Below, piece after piece: positions 8,679-17,983 of a DNA stretch of 64,000 bases. The position numbers were made by a program, and so were the translations under genes. The notes under the pieces were generated by a model. That model worked only from the letters and a program-made list of their open reading frames with translations. It was not told the origin of the DNA and ran no database searches. Source of the DNA: NORP110 sp051251595 (GTDB taxonomy: Bacteria; Pseudomonadota; Alphaproteobacteria; Rhodobacterales; Rhodobacteraceae); the NCBI GenBank assembly GCA_051251595.1, contig JBPOFA010000012.1, forward strand, positions 62,001-126,000, in the 5' to 3' direction. The first letter of the stretch is position 1. Each line of letters starts with the position of its first letter.

Positions 8679-9691
8679 AACTGTCGCCCCGCGATGCCGC
8701 TGGCTATTTTGCCAAGCCCGACCCCAAACGGGCCGGGCTGTTGATCTTTGGCAGCGACGGCATGCGCGTTGCCCTGAAGCGCCAGCAAGTCATTTTGGCC
8801 CTGATCGGCCCGCAAGGCGAAGAAGAAATGCGCCTGTCCCGCATGGCCGGGGCGGATCTGCGCAAAGATCCCGCCATGCTGATGGATGCCGTTCAGGCCC
8901 AAAGCTTTTTTCCCGGTCCCCGCGTCGCCTTTGTCGAGGACGCGACAGACGGGCTGGCCAAGACGATTAACGTCGCGCTTGAAAACTGGCGTGACGGGGA
9001 TGCGCAGATTATTGTCACAGCCGGATCGCTGACGCCCCGCTCTGCCCTGCGCAAGGCGTTTGAAACGCACCCAAATGCCTATGCCACAGCCATCTATGAT
9101 GATCCGCCCAGCCGGGAAGAGATTGAGGCAAACCTGAAAAATGTCGGGCTGACCAATGTCGATCGTGACGCGATGCAGGATATCATTGCCCTGTCCCGGA
9201 TGATTGACCCCGGCGATCTGCGCCAGACAATCGAAAAGCTGTCGCTCTATAAATATCAGGATGATACGCCTGTGTCGTCTTCCGACGTGGTAGATTGCGC
9301 GCCCGTCTCGACAGAGGCGGCAATGGATGATGTGCTGCATTGCGTGGCCGAAGGGCGCGACGGCGAGATTGGCCCCATCATGCAGAAACTTGATGGTCAG
9401 GGCATTGCGGCCGTCGGCCTGTGCATCGGCGCGACCCGGCATTTTCGTGCCCTGCACACCGCTTCCGCCGATCCGGCCGGGGCTGATGTCGGGATCAACA
9501 AGGCCCGCGTCTTTGGCCCGCGCCGCGACCGCATGGTGCGGCAGGCAAAATCATGGGGCACACCACGGCTGGAAACAGCGCTGCAAATGTTGACCGACAC
9601 AGACCTGTCGCTGCGCTCTACCGCAAAGGCCCCTCAGATGGCGACAGTGGAACGCACGTTGATCCGGCTGGCCATGCTCGCCAAACGCTAA
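8675..9691 (+). CDS. holA: DNA polymerase III delta subunit
   Basis: The 338-residue protein matches the clamp-loader delta subunit. It shows an N-terminal LIFGSDGMRV segment, a middle domain with VTAGSLTPRSALRKAFE, and a helical C-terminal collar domain. Delta opens the beta sliding clamp during loading. It lacks a Walker A motif, as expected. The ATG overlaps the lptE stop by 4 bases, so leuS-lptE-holA is one operon. Its stop codon shares bases with the stop of the convergent flavoprotein gene. Confidence 0.93.
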   Translation: MKLSPRDAAGYFAKPDPKRAGLLIFGSDGMRVALKRQQVILALIGPQGEEEMRLSRMAGADLRKDPAMLMDAVQAQSFFPGPRVAFVEDATDGLAKTINVALENWRDGDAQIIVTAGSLTPRSALRKAFETHPNAYATAIYDDPPSREEIEANLKNVGLTNVDRDAMQDIIALSRMIDPGDLRQTIEKLSLYKYQDDTPVSSSDVVDCAPVSTEAAMDDVLHCVAEGRDGEIGPIMQKLDGQGIAAVGLCIGATRHFRALHTASADPAGADVGINKARVFGPRRDRMVRQAKSWGTPRLETALQMLTDTDLSLRSTAKAPQMATVERTLIRLAMLAKR

Positions 9692-10869
9692 CCCTTGCTT
9701 GCGGCCCATTGTGCCGCGTGTCGCCCGGCCCATTTGCCCGTCGCCAGACAGCCGGTGATCAGATAGCCGCCGGTCGGGGCCTCCCAATTCAGCATTTCAC
9801 CTGCAACAAAAACGCCCGGCGCATCCCGCAGCATCAGCGTTTCATCGACCGCAGACCAAGCCACCCCGCCCGCCGTTGAAATCGCGTGATCCATATCGCC
9901 GATTGTGGCGCCACGAATCGGAATCGCCTTGATTAACCGCGCAAGCGCCTCGCCCCCTGACAAGGGGCGGCCAAATTCCATCAACAACGCCAGCTTGGCC
10001 GGGTCCAGACCCAAGGCAGCCCGCAATTGATTGGACACCGTTTTCTTGCCCTTCAGCCCCGCAATCTTGGCTGCGACGCGGTCCAGCGTCCAATCCGGCA
10101 GCAAATCGATGAACAGGTCATGCCCCGCCCGAATCGCGGGCGTCATCGTGTAAATTCCACCACCCTCTAGCCCAGCAGCCGAAATCACGCATTCCCCGCG
10201 CGAGGTTAAATCGCCCGCCATCAGCGCAACCCCTTTCAGCGGGGCTCCGAACTGTTTTTGCATATGCGCCGACCATTCAAGCCGCAGCCCGACATTCGCG
10301 GCTTCAAACGGCACAACTCCAAGCCCACGTTCCTGGAACATCTTGGCCCAGGCCCCATCCGACCCAAGCCGCGCCCAGCTGGCCCCGCCAAGGGCAAGGA
10401 CAACAATTCTGGGAGAGAGCTTGATCTGGCCATCCGGTGTGTCGAACTGAAACCCGCCGTCTTTCCAATCCAGCAAACGCCACCGCGTTCTGATCTCTAC
10501 ACCCAGACTGTCCAGCCGCTGCAACCATGCCCGCAACAGGGGCGAAGCCTTCATCGCTTTGGGAAACACACGCCCGGTGCTGCCGGTGAAAATCTCTTGG
10601 CCCAACCCGGTGGCCCAACCCTGCACGGCGCGCGCATCACATTCAGACAGCATCGGCGTCAGCGCATCAGAGGCGTTTCCAAAAGCGGCAATCAACCTGT
10701 CCCGTGGCTCGTCCTTGGTTAGGTTTAGCCCCGACTTTCCCGCCATCAAAAACTTGCGCCCGACAGATGGCTTGGCCTCGGCCACGATCACCTTTATCCC
10801 GGCACGCGCCAATTCTTCGGCGGCCATTAATCCAGCGGGACCGGCCCCAATGACCAGCGCCTGCGTCAT
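9688..10869 (-). CDS. HI0933/YhiN-type FAD-dependent flavoprotein
   Basis: The 393-residue protein has an N-terminal dinucleotide-binding fold with GAGPAG at 8-13, then GRKFLMAGKSGLNLT, which is the marker of the HI0933/YhiN flavoprotein family. A late FVAGEMLNWEAPTGGY segment binds FAD. The physiological substrate of most members is unknown; some anaerobe relatives (BaiN) reduce bile acids, which should not be assumed here. The ATG at 10867-10869 overlaps the cysQ stop by 4 bases, so it is the last gene of the pmbA-cysQ operon. A longer upstream ORF start would lie within cysQ and adds no recognisable sequence. Confidence 0.88.
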   Translation of the reverse strand: MTQALVIGAGPAGLMAAEELARAGIKVIVAEAKPSVGRKFLMAGKSGLNLTKDEPRDRLIAAFGNASDALTPMLSECDARAVQGWATGLGQEIFTGSTGRVFPKAMKASPLLRAWLQRLDSLGVEIRTRWRLLDWKDGGFQFDTPDGQIKLSPRIVVLALGGASWARLGSDGAWAKMFQERGLGVVPFEAANVGLRLEWSAHMQKQFGAPLKGVALMAGDLTSRGECVISAAGLEGGGIYTMTPAIRAGHDLFIDLLPDWTLDRVAAKIAGLKGKKTVSNQLRAALGLDPAKLALLMEFGRPLSGGEALARLIKAIPIRGATIGDMDHAISTAGGVAWSAVDETLMLRDAPGVFVAGEMLNWEAPTGGYLITGCLATGKWAGRHAAQWAASKG

Positions 10870-11639
10870 CGCAAACGCTCTACCAATTGCGAATGGATGC
10901 CCTTTGGGGCCGCGAAAATACCGGCCAGTTTTGGGGTCTCTTTGTTGAAAACAGGCGCCCAGCCATCGCGGTCTGTGACATCGGCCCCGGCCTCTGACGC
11001 AATCAGACTGCCAGCCGCCACATCCCATTCCCAGCTGTCGCGCAAGGTCAGCATGGCGTCAAACCGCCCCTGAGCCACCAATGCCAGACGAAAGGCAATG
11101 GAGGTTCTGAAATGCCGTTCCACCGGCAAAGCGCCGCCGCGCCAGTGGATCGCATCCAGATTTGGGCGCGACGACAAGACCGTTGCGCCATCCAGCGTGT
11201 CACGATCCGCCAAGTGCAACGGCGCGTCATTCAGGAACGAACCGCCCCCAATCGTTGCTGCAAACATTTCATCCCGCACCGGCAGATAAACAACCGCCGC
11301 GGTGATCTTGCCGTTCTCGGCCACTGCAAGGGAATGCGACCAGGTCTTTTCGCCAGCAATAAAGGCCCGCGTTCCGTCGATCGGGTCAATAATGAACACG
11401 CGCGACTTGTCCAGACGGGCGGCCCCATCCTCTGTTTCCTCTGACAACCAGCCATAGTCCGGGCGTGCGGCCAGCAACCTGTCTTTCAGCATGTCATCAA
11501 CTGCCAGATCCGCTTCGGTCACCGGACCGGCCCCTGCATCCTTTTCCCAGGTCTTTGGGGATTGCCGCCAAAACGGGCTGGCAATGTCACCGGCAGTTCT
11601 TGCGGCATCCACAAGAAGGCGCAGATCATTCTCCGGCAA
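10866..11639 (-). CDS. cysQ: 3'(2'),5'-bisphosphate nucleotidase / inositol monophosphatase family
   Basis: The 257-residue protein carries the metal-binding motifs of the IMPase superfamily: GPVTEADLAVDD (38-49), SEET (66-69), DPIDGTR (85-91) and WEWDVAAGSLI near the C-terminus. The TWSHSLAV context and the short length favour the CysQ branch, which removes phosphate from 3'-phosphoadenosine 5'-phosphate made during sulfate assimilation; an inositol monophosphatase activity cannot be excluded. It overlaps pmbA upstream by 14 bases and the flavoprotein gene downstream by 4, so the three are one transcript. Confidence 0.85.
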   Translation of the reverse strand: MPENDLRLLVDAARTAGDIASPFWRQSPKTWEKDAGAGPVTEADLAVDDMLKDRLLAARPDYGWLSEETEDGAARLDKSRVFIIDPIDGTRAFIAGEKTWSHSLAVAENGKITAAVVYLPVRDEMFAATIGGGSFLNDAPLHLADRDTLDGATVLSSRPNLDAIHWRGGALPVERHFRTSIAFRLALVAQGRFDAMLTLRDSWEWDVAAGSLIASEAGADVTDRDGWAPVFNKETPKLAGIFAAPKGIHSQLVERLR

Positions 11640-12978
11640 TGGTCAGGCCCTGCACCAGAAGAGATGGGATCACATGGGACATATGCAGCTTGGCGTCATT
11701 GGCAGGCACAATCGTGCGCAGCATGTCCAGCAGATTCCCCGCGATCGTGCATTCGTTGACCGGATAGGCGATTTCGCCGTTTTCCACCCAATAGCCAGAT
11801 GCCCCGCGCGAATAATCCCCTGTGGTCGGATTGATCGAAGCCCCGATCATCGAGGTCACCAACAACCCTGTGCCCATCTGGGCAATCAAGTCCTGCTGCG
11901 ACGCCGTGCCTTGGGTCAGGGCGATATTGCTGTTCGATGGCGAGGGCGGCGCAGACGTGCCACGCGCAGCGTTTGCGGTGGACGTCAGGTTCAGCTTGCG
12001 TGCGGTTCCCAGATCAAGGGTCCATCCCATCAGAACGCCATCTTCGACAATCGCGCGGGAGGCTGTGGGCAACCCTTCTGCGTCAAAGGGGCGTGACCCG
12101 GAAACACGGCAGCGATGTGGGTCTTCAAGCACAGATAGCCCCGCAGGTAAAACCTCTTTGCCCAACAGATCCCGCGCCCAGGACGACCCGCGCACAATCG
12201 CGCCCCCATTCGTCGCGCTCAGAAGATGGCCAATCAGGCTAGAGGCAACGCGCTGATCATAAAGCACCGGAAAGGCCCCGGTTTTAGGCTTGCGGGCACC
12301 GGCGCGGGCAATCGTGCGCTCTGCGGCAAGCAGCCCGACATCCGCAGCGGCGGGCAAATCCGACTGGAACACGCGCCCTTCGCTGGCATAGTCGCGTTCC
12401 ATATTCGTGCCATCGCCGGTGATCGCCACACAGGACACCGCGCGGCTGGTGCGCGCATAGCCGCCTGAAAACCCATTGCTGGCGGCCAGATGAATCTGGT
12501 GACGGCCATAGCCCGCGGTCGAGGTCTGAACCTGCGAAATACCGGACACGCCCATTGCCGCCTGCTCTGCCTCACGCGCATCGCGTTCCAGATCGGCTGC
12601 GGCGGGTTCATCCGCCGGATCCGCTAGCTCTAACGCATCCGCATCCCAGCCGACGGCCAGTTGTTCCATTTCAGCAATGCCAATCGAAGGATCTTCCGGC
12701 GCCTCACGCGCCATGGCCACCGCGCGTTCCGCCATCGTCGTGATGGTTTCCGCGCGGGTGTCAGAGGCAGACACACAGGCCTGGCGTTGCCCGATCATAA
12801 CCCGCAACCCCAGATCAACGCCTTCGGACCGTTCCGCCTGTTCCAGCGCGCCATCCCGCACGTCAATCGAAACAGAGGTCCCGTCAACGGCCAACGCATC
12901 AGCCGTATCGGCCCCCGCCTTTTTCGCGGCGGAAATCAGCGCGTCTGTCAGATCTGATAATGAATGAGCCACGAACAC
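11626..12978 (-). CDS. pmbA: TldD/PmbA-family metalloprotease homologue
   Basis: The 450-residue protein has the PmbA layout: an N-terminal sheet domain with SVDVRDG-like sequence, a glycine-rich centre, and a C-terminal barrel containing RGTSAPPSPSNSNIALTQG and NPTTGDYSRGASGYWVENGEI, both typical of PmbA/TldE. In other bacteria TldD-TldE form a protease that matures microcins and degrades unfolded peptides; TldE/PmbA lacks the zinc HExxxH site, and I see none here. tldD is not in the window. First gene of a three-gene operon with cysQ and the flavoprotein gene. Confidence 0.93.
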   Translation of the reverse strand: MFVAHSLSDLTDALISAAKKAGADTADALAVDGTSVSIDVRDGALEQAERSEGVDLGLRVMIGQRQACVSASDTRAETITTMAERAVAMAREAPEDPSIGIAEMEQLAVGWDADALELADPADEPAAADLERDAREAEQAAMGVSGISQVQTSTAGYGRHQIHLAASNGFSGGYARTSRAVSCVAITGDGTNMERDYASEGRVFQSDLPAAADVGLLAAERTIARAGARKPKTGAFPVLYDQRVASSLIGHLLSATNGGAIVRGSSWARDLLGKEVLPAGLSVLEDPHRCRVSGSRPFDAEGLPTASRAIVEDGVLMGWTLDLGTARKLNLTSTANAARGTSAPPSPSNSNIALTQGTASQQDLIAQMGTGLLVTSMIGASINPTTGDYSRGASGYWVENGEIAYPVNECTIAGNLLDMLRTIVPANDAKLHMSHVIPSLLVQGLTIAGE

Positions 12979-13044
12979 CCGCCTTTGTTATTTTGCAAAG
13001 CACAGGTAATCCGCCAAAGGCGACGCCGCAAGACACAGCGCGCA

Positions 13045-13077
13045 CAAAAAACCCGCCCAGTCGAAACCGGGCGGGTC
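13045..13077 (-). terminator. Terminator of the DUF2125 gene
   Basis: Stem ACCCGCCC (13051-13058) with GGGCGGGT (13069-13076), loop of 10. On the minus strand it is followed by a T-run (complement of 13046-13051), 13 bases after the stop at 13090. Confidence 0.88.
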
Positions 13078-13089
13078 AATAACAGGGTT

Positions 13090-14610
13090 CTATTTCAGCT
13101 GTTGGCCGTTCGCGAAAATGGAACCTTTGTCTTTGAATTCGATCTCAGATGTCAGCGTATCCTCACCTTCACCCGGACGCGTGAACAGGCCCAGCATCAT
13201 GCGTGCGCCCATGCTTTGGTCTTGCGGCAACAAACCGGCAGCCGCCAGATTGTCCAGCAACCCGTTGATCCCGAACAGGTTCAGGTTCAATTTACCCGTC
13301 GGCGCGGGCATCCCGTCATAGCTGGCAAGATCGGTGTTATCAAAAGTGAAATCACCGGTTCCGTTGACCTCTGCCCCGGCCACGTCCAGCTTGATCTCAT
13401 TCACCGTCAGCGCATGCAATTCAACTGGCATTTCGCTGGACATCTCTGTTGCGAAATTTGGGTCCATGATGTCGACCAACCAATTGGCCTTGCCCGCCAG
13501 ATCAACAATCAGCGTCGCCGGATCATGCGGCAGGGCGCCACTTGCGTCGATCATGCTCCACAGGGAATCGCTGATTTTCAGATCGACCAGCTTGGTCAGA
13601 AAGCTGAAATCCTTCGGCTCATCGGACTGTGCCATCGGGAACATCAGGTTAAAGGCGCTGTCAGCCATGCTAAAGGTCATGTCCGGCAATGGGATTTGGC
13701 TGCCTTCAATCTCGAATTTCGTGCCAGACCCGGTTCCGCCATATTGAACGGTCCCGTCCTTGATCGCGACATCCAGCGTTGAATTGGCAGTTGAGCCCTT
13801 GACCGCAACCGTATCTCCTTCGGCGTCAAAATCCATCGTATAGTTAGCTGGCCCGAAAGTCGCCTTACTGACGACGCTGACGTCTGCACCAAACATGGCC
13901 GCTGAATCGGCCAGATCAATGTCCTTCGGGAACACATTTACAGAAGTAGAGGTCATGTCGGCCACCGACCCCTTCACCTTCATAGTAAACTTTTCACCAT
14001 CCGCGTCTTGGTCCACACCGACATCAAAATCGGCAGAGTCTATGGTGGTCTGCGTTTCGCTATTGATCATGTCTCCAGTTTCAAAGGAATAAAGCCCCTT
14101 CACGCCCGAGGCGACGAAACTAATGTCGGCGGGGACGTCTTCGTCCTCAACCGAAAGATCTTCTACGGACACAGCAAGTTCATCGGCACCAAGATCATAG
14201 GTGATCTTGTCCGGATCGCCCGACGCCACCAGGGAAAGCCCGGTCTGGCGAAGGACAATTGCAGCCGAAAACTCTCCACCGTCTTCGACTTCAGAAGACG
14301 TGTTAACCTTGATTTCCGGCGACACGGAAATCGCAACAGAGCCGTCTCCGCGTTCCTGCAGTTCTATCATCTCGATAGACCCTTCGCGTTCCGCGCCTTC
14401 GACTTTTGCGCTGACAGCCACATCGGACAGCACCATTTTCCCGCCGGTGTAAGACTTGGAACCGACAACCAAAGTCCGTCCATACAGCCCAGAGATCTCT
14501 TGCAACTGCGCCCAGACATCCTCTGCCGTTACATCGGCATAGGCCGCGTTCGACATGATAAGTGCCATAGCGGTGCTGCTGGCGAAAAGTTTTGAATAAG
14601 ATAAAGCCAT
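13090..14610 (-). CDS. DUF2125-type exported protein
   Basis: The 506-residue protein starts with a Sec signal peptide ending near residue 25 (SNAAYA|DVTA). The rest is acidic and made of repeated short beta segments, for example EDVWAQLQEISGLYGRT, SVSPEIKVNTS and GVKGLYSFETGD. This is the DUF2125 family of Rhodobacterales, a periplasmic or cell-surface protein of unknown function. It is a single-gene unit with its own terminator. I infer the family from the overall pattern and length rather than from a catalytic motif; no active site is visible. Confidence 0.7.
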   Translation of the reverse strand: MALSYSKLFASSTAMALIMSNAAYADVTAEDVWAQLQEISGLYGRTLVVGSKSYTGGKMVLSDVAVSAKVEGAEREGSIEMIELQERGDGSVAISVSPEIKVNTSSEVEDGGEFSAAIVLRQTGLSLVASGDPDKITYDLGADELAVSVEDLSVEDEDVPADISFVASGVKGLYSFETGDMINSETQTTIDSADFDVGVDQDADGEKFTMKVKGSVADMTSTSVNVFPKDIDLADSAAMFGADVSVVSKATFGPANYTMDFDAEGDTVAVKGSTANSTLDVAIKDGTVQYGGTGSGTKFEIEGSQIPLPDMTFSMADSAFNLMFPMAQSDEPKDFSFLTKLVDLKISDSLWSMIDASGALPHDPATLIVDLAGKANWLVDIMDPNFATEMSSEMPVELHALTVNEIKLDVAGAEVNGTGDFTFDNTDLASYDGMPAPTGKLNLNLFGINGLLDNLAAAGLLPQDQSMGARMMLGLFTRPGEGEDTLTSEIEFKDKGSIFANGQQLK

Positions 14611-14813
14611 GATTGGTTCCTAATTCCGACTAAGTATGTTTCGCGTTACTATTTAAGTCTTTGGGACATTTTTACGACCCGGCGGTGGCAGTTAGCGGGC
14701 TATCCCCTTCTTTTCTTGCTCCGGTTCACTTCAAAACCAAAACATGACGTGGGGGAATAAACACTGATTTGAACAAAAATTCAAACACAGAAAACCAAAA
14801 TCCCGGCCAGCGC

Positions 14814-15191
14814 CTAGGCCAGCTCTTCTGATTTGAAATCGATGTGAATGTGATTGCCGTCCGGGTCGAAAATATTCACCTGAACAATCCCGAAACTTTC
14901 GATTTTATTAACCTTTGGCTCTATCCCGCGATCCTTTAGCTTTTTGATAAAATCGTTCAGCCCCTCGGCGGAAATGGCGAAATGTTCTATCTGCGGATCA
15001 ATCGACTTTGCGGGCTCGGCCTGCGCCACAAGATGCACAATCGCAAGGTCGCCAAGATACAGCCACGCCCCGTCAAATTGGAAATCAGGCCTCGGCCCGG
15101 ACACAAGGCCCAGAACGTCTTCGTACCAGGCCACCATATTTGCCAGATTGGCGGTTTTGACATTCACATGATCAAACGCTTTGAGTTGCAT
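14814..15191 (-). CDS. VOC-fold (glyoxalase-like) protein
   Basis: The 125-residue protein has two beta-alpha-beta-beta-beta modules. It starts with FDHVNVKTANLANMVAWYEDVLGL and ends with VNIFDPDGNHIHIDF, the pattern of vicinal-oxygen-chelate enzymes. His8, a central His (EHFAISAE) and the late Glu/His positions are candidate metal ligands. The superfamily includes glyoxalase I, fosfomycin-resistance enzymes and extradiol dioxygenases, and the substrate here is not evident. It stands alone, upstream of and divergent from the DUF4170 gene. Confidence 0.82.
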   Translation of the reverse strand: MQLKAFDHVNVKTANLANMVAWYEDVLGLVSGPRPDFQFDGAWLYLGDLAIVHLVAQAEPAKSIDPQIEHFAISAEGLNDFIKKLKDRGIEPKVNKIESFGIVQVNIFDPDGNHIHIDFKSEELA

Positions 15192-15454
15192 AGAATCCTC
15201 CCGTGATTTCTTTGCAATTTGGGTAATTATCGGCAGTGTAGGCCCCCCGAACCCGATTGAAAAGTTGCGATCAAATCGCCCGATTGCTCTGCCGCTGCGG
15301 CGGGCCAGGCCGCGTTAAATCTGGCGTGGCGACTGATCTGATGGAATTGCCGTGAAATTCCCCCAATTTACAGGCCTTAGCCCGGCCTGCCTTCTTGACC
15401 CCGACGGCAGGTGGCGTAGTCTGCGCAGCACTGTTTTCACCCCCGGAGGGACCA

Positions 15455-15700
15455 ATGACCCAACGCCTGCACCTCGTCTTTGGCGGCGAACTTGTCGACC
15501 CCACACAAAGCACCTTCAAGGATGTCGATGACATCCATGTTGTTGGAATATTTCCGAACTATCAAACGGCCTATGATGCCTGGAAATCAGAGGCACAGCG
15601 CACGGTGGACAACGCCCATATGCGCTACTTTATCGCGCATCTGCATCGCCTGCGTGACGAAGCCGCCGAAGCATCGGCAACCGAAGAACTCGGCAACTGA
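15455..15700 (+). CDS. DUF4170 protein
   Basis: The 81-residue protein reads MTQRLHLVFGGELVDPT and later GIFPNYQTAYDAWKSEAQRTVDNAHMRYF, characteristic of DUF4170. The gene sits directly before kdtA and lpxK, as it does in many Rhodobacterales and Rhizobiales. Function unknown; the conserved place suggests a link with lipid A or KDO metabolism. The start ATG at 15455 follows a clear GGAGGG site; an in-frame upstream ATG lacks one. There is an 11-base gap to kdtA. Confidence 0.85.
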   Translation: MTQRLHLVFGGELVDPTQSTFKDVDDIHVVGIFPNYQTAYDAWKSEAQRTVDNAHMRYFIAHLHRLRDEAAEASATEELGN

Positions 15701-15711
15701 GCTCTCGCGGA

Positions 15712-16932
15712 ATGGGCCTGTCCCTTTCACTCTATAAAGCGCTCCGGCCCAATCTGGGCCGGACAGAGCAACCAATCGACCCAGGCTCGCTTCCGACGCC
15801 GACGGGGCCGGTTGTCTGGATTCATGCCCCTAAGGCTGACGATCACGCCATCATCGAAGAGCTGGTTGAAACCTTCGCGGATCTGAATCCAGAGGTCTGG
15901 TTTGTGATAACCACCCACGACCCACCGCGACCCTATGCAGAAGATCAGTGTGTTTGGGTCACGCTTCCTGCGGATACCAGCGCAGGCATCCGCGCTTTTC
16001 TGGACCACTGGCGTCCCAGCGTCCTGGCCTGGCTGACGGGTAGGCTGCATCCAACGCTCTTGTCAGAGGCTAAGGGCTTTGGCGTTGATCTGTTCATGAT
16101 CGACACGGGCGAAAGCTATGCCGCGACCACACAGCTGCGGTTTTGGCCCGGTCTGCGCCGCGCGACGCTTCAGCTGTTTGACGGCTTCTTTATCGGGGAT
16201 CAGCTGACCGCTGAGGCGCTAAAGAACGCAGGCGCGCTTTGGGAAAATGCCGAAGTGACCGGCGTTCTCGAAAAAGACGTCCCCGCCCTGCCCTGCAACG
16301 AGGCAGAGCGCGACACCCTTGCGACGCTTTTGAACACGCGGCCCGTCTGGCTGGCCGCCGGGATCAATCTTGCAGAACTCGAAGCCGTGCTCGCCGCGCA
16401 TCGTCAGACCATGCGGCGCGCCCATCGGCTTTTGCTGATCGTGGTCCCCAAGGATCCAGACGAGGCCCAACTTTATGCCAATATGATCGCGGCCCAGGAT
16501 TTCATCTATTCGCAACGCTCTGTTGGAGGAGAGCCCGAACCTGATTGCCATGTCTATCTTGCAGACACGGATGACGAATACGGGCTGTGGTATCGTCTGG
16601 CCCCGGTTTCTTTCATCGGCCACACGATTGCAAACTGGACAGAGCCGGGTCCAAACCCGTTTGACGCCGCGGCCTTGGGCTCTGTTGTTCTGCACGGCCC
16701 CGGGCTGCAACCCTTTCAAAACGCGTTTCACCGCCTGTCGCGGGCGCATGCGTCTGAACAGGTGTCCCATGCCGGGGACCTTGCCCTTGCGGTCGAAACG
16801 ATGCAGTCCCCGGAACGGGCCGCCGAAAGGGCCCATGCAGCCTGGGAAATCAGCACCGCCGGGGCAGAAGTTCTGGACCGTGTCGTGACGCTTTTGGACG
16901 AGACCGTCAAACGCCACGGGCAACAGAAATGA
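15712..16932 (+). CDS. kdtA: 3-deoxy-D-manno-octulosonic acid transferase
   Basis: The 406-residue protein has a two-lobed GT-B layout. The N-terminal lobe contains VVWIHAPKADDHAIIEEL and VWFVITTHDPPRP. The C-terminal lobe contains DTDDEYGLWYRLAPVSFIGHT, which corresponds to the conserved GELGLWYRLAPV-type motif of KdtA/WaaA, followed by NPFDAAALGS. The enzyme adds KDO to lipid A precursor at the inner-membrane face. The N-terminal lobe is rather divergent from enterobacterial KdtA. It is followed by lpxK with a 4-base overlap, supporting the assignment. Confidence 0.87.
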   Translation: MGLSLSLYKALRPNLGRTEQPIDPGSLPTPTGPVVWIHAPKADDHAIIEELVETFADLNPEVWFVITTHDPPRPYAEDQCVWVTLPADTSAGIRAFLDHWRPSVLAWLTGRLHPTLLSEAKGFGVDLFMIDTGESYAATTQLRFWPGLRRATLQLFDGFFIGDQLTAEALKNAGALWENAEVTGVLEKDVPALPCNEAERDTLATLLNTRPVWLAAGINLAELEAVLAAHRQTMRRAHRLLLIVVPKDPDEAQLYANMIAAQDFIYSQRSVGGEPEPDCHVYLADTDDEYGLWYRLAPVSFIGHTIANWTEPGPNPFDAAALGSVVLHGPGLQPFQNAFHRLSRAHASEQVSHAGDLALAVETMQSPERAAERAHAAWEISTAGAEVLDRVVTLLDETVKRHGQQK

Positions 16933-17930
16933 AACAGCCCGGTTTTTGGTCCCGTCCACCAGACAGCCCCGGCCCGATGGCGACGCTGCTGCGTCCACTG
17001 GCAGCGCTTTATGCTGCGGGAACAGCGCGGCGTCTGACACGGGATGCCTATAAGGCCAGCCTGCCGGTGATCTGCATCGGAAATATCAACATCGGCGGAA
17101 CCGGCAAAACGCCAACCGCGATCGCATTGCTTTTGCGGCTTCAGCAACAGGGCCACCAACCGCATATTGTCTCTCGCGGCTATGGCGGCCGCCTTGAAGG
17201 GCCGGTGCAGGTGAAAGAACGCGAACACAGCGCTGCAGATGTGGGCGACGAGCCTCTGCTGCTGGCCGCATTTGCCCCCACCTGGGTGTCGCGCGACCGC
17301 GCCAAGGGCGTGCAAGCCGCAGAACAGAACGGCGCGACGGTCATTCTGTTGGATGACGGGTTTCAGAATCCTTCCGTGTCCAAGGACGTTTCCATCGTCG
17401 TGGTGGATGCCGCATCCGGGTTTGGCAATGGCCGCGTCATCCCGGCGGGCCCCCTGCGCGAACCGGTGACCACGGGCCTCAGCCGCGCGGATCTTGTCCT
17501 GACCATCGGCAACAAGACCGCTCAATCCCAGTTCGAAAACCTGTGGGGCGGTCAGATTTCCACGCCCCGCGCGCGCGGAGAACTGATGCCGCTGCAAACC
17601 GGCATGGATTGGGCTGGACAAAACTTTCTGGCCTTTGCCGGGATCGGAAAACCCGCCAAGTTCTTCGCCACGCTCCAAGGTCTTGGCGCGAACCTGCTGC
17701 GAACAGAGTCGCTGGACGATCACCAACCCCTGTCGGATGCCTTGATGAAACGTCTGGAACTAGAGTCCGCCGCCCTGAATGCGCAACTTGTCACAACGGA
17801 AAAAGATGCGGTCAGATTGCCGCCAGCCTTTCGCAGCAAGGTGCTGACGCTGCCGGTTCGGCTAGAGCTGTCAGATTGGGGCCCCGTCGATGACGCGCTT
17901 GGCCCGTTTTTGGCCCGCCCGAAATCGTGA
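16929..17930 (+). CDS. lpxK: Tetraacyldisaccharide 4'-kinase
   Basis: The 333-residue protein carries GNINIGGTGKTPTA at 51-64, the P-loop of LpxK, then VSRGYGG, a VGDEPLLLA segment and VILLDDGFQNPSV, all family signatures. LpxK phosphorylates the 4' position of the lipid A disaccharide at the inner membrane. The start ATG overlaps the kdtA stop (ATGA, 16929-16932), so DUF4170-kdtA-lpxK is one operon. No lauroyl acyltransferase gene follows in this window. Confidence 0.95.
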   Translation: MKQPGFWSRPPDSPGPMATLLRPLAALYAAGTARRLTRDAYKASLPVICIGNINIGGTGKTPTAIALLLRLQQQGHQPHIVSRGYGGRLEGPVQVKEREHSAADVGDEPLLLAAFAPTWVSRDRAKGVQAAEQNGATVILLDDGFQNPSVSKDVSIVVVDAASGFGNGRVIPAGPLREPVTTGLSRADLVLTIGNKTAQSQFENLWGGQISTPRARGELMPLQTGMDWAGQNFLAFAGIGKPAKFFATLQGLGANLLRTESLDDHQPLSDALMKRLELESAALNAQLVTTEKDAVRLPPAFRSKVLTLPVRLELSDWGPVDDALGPFLARPKS

Positions 17931-17983
17931 TCCGGCCGCCCCCAAGGGAACGGCCAGACCAAATTTTTGTCAGATCTAAAGGA

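Noticed and set aside
14768..14785. Inverted repeat TTTGAA-CAAAAA-TTCAAA between the DUF2125 and VOC genes
   Set aside because: The arms are short and AT-rich with no T-run or conserved context. It could be a weak terminator of nothing obvious or chance.
16728..17726. A 332-codon open frame on the minus strand
   Set aside because: It is antisense to the kdtA-lpxK junction, both of which are certain genes.
17931..17983. Possible terminator after lpxK (GGCCG/CGGCC arms with T-run 9 bases later)
   Set aside because: The stem is only 5 bp with a large loop and the T-run is too far away for a standard terminator.
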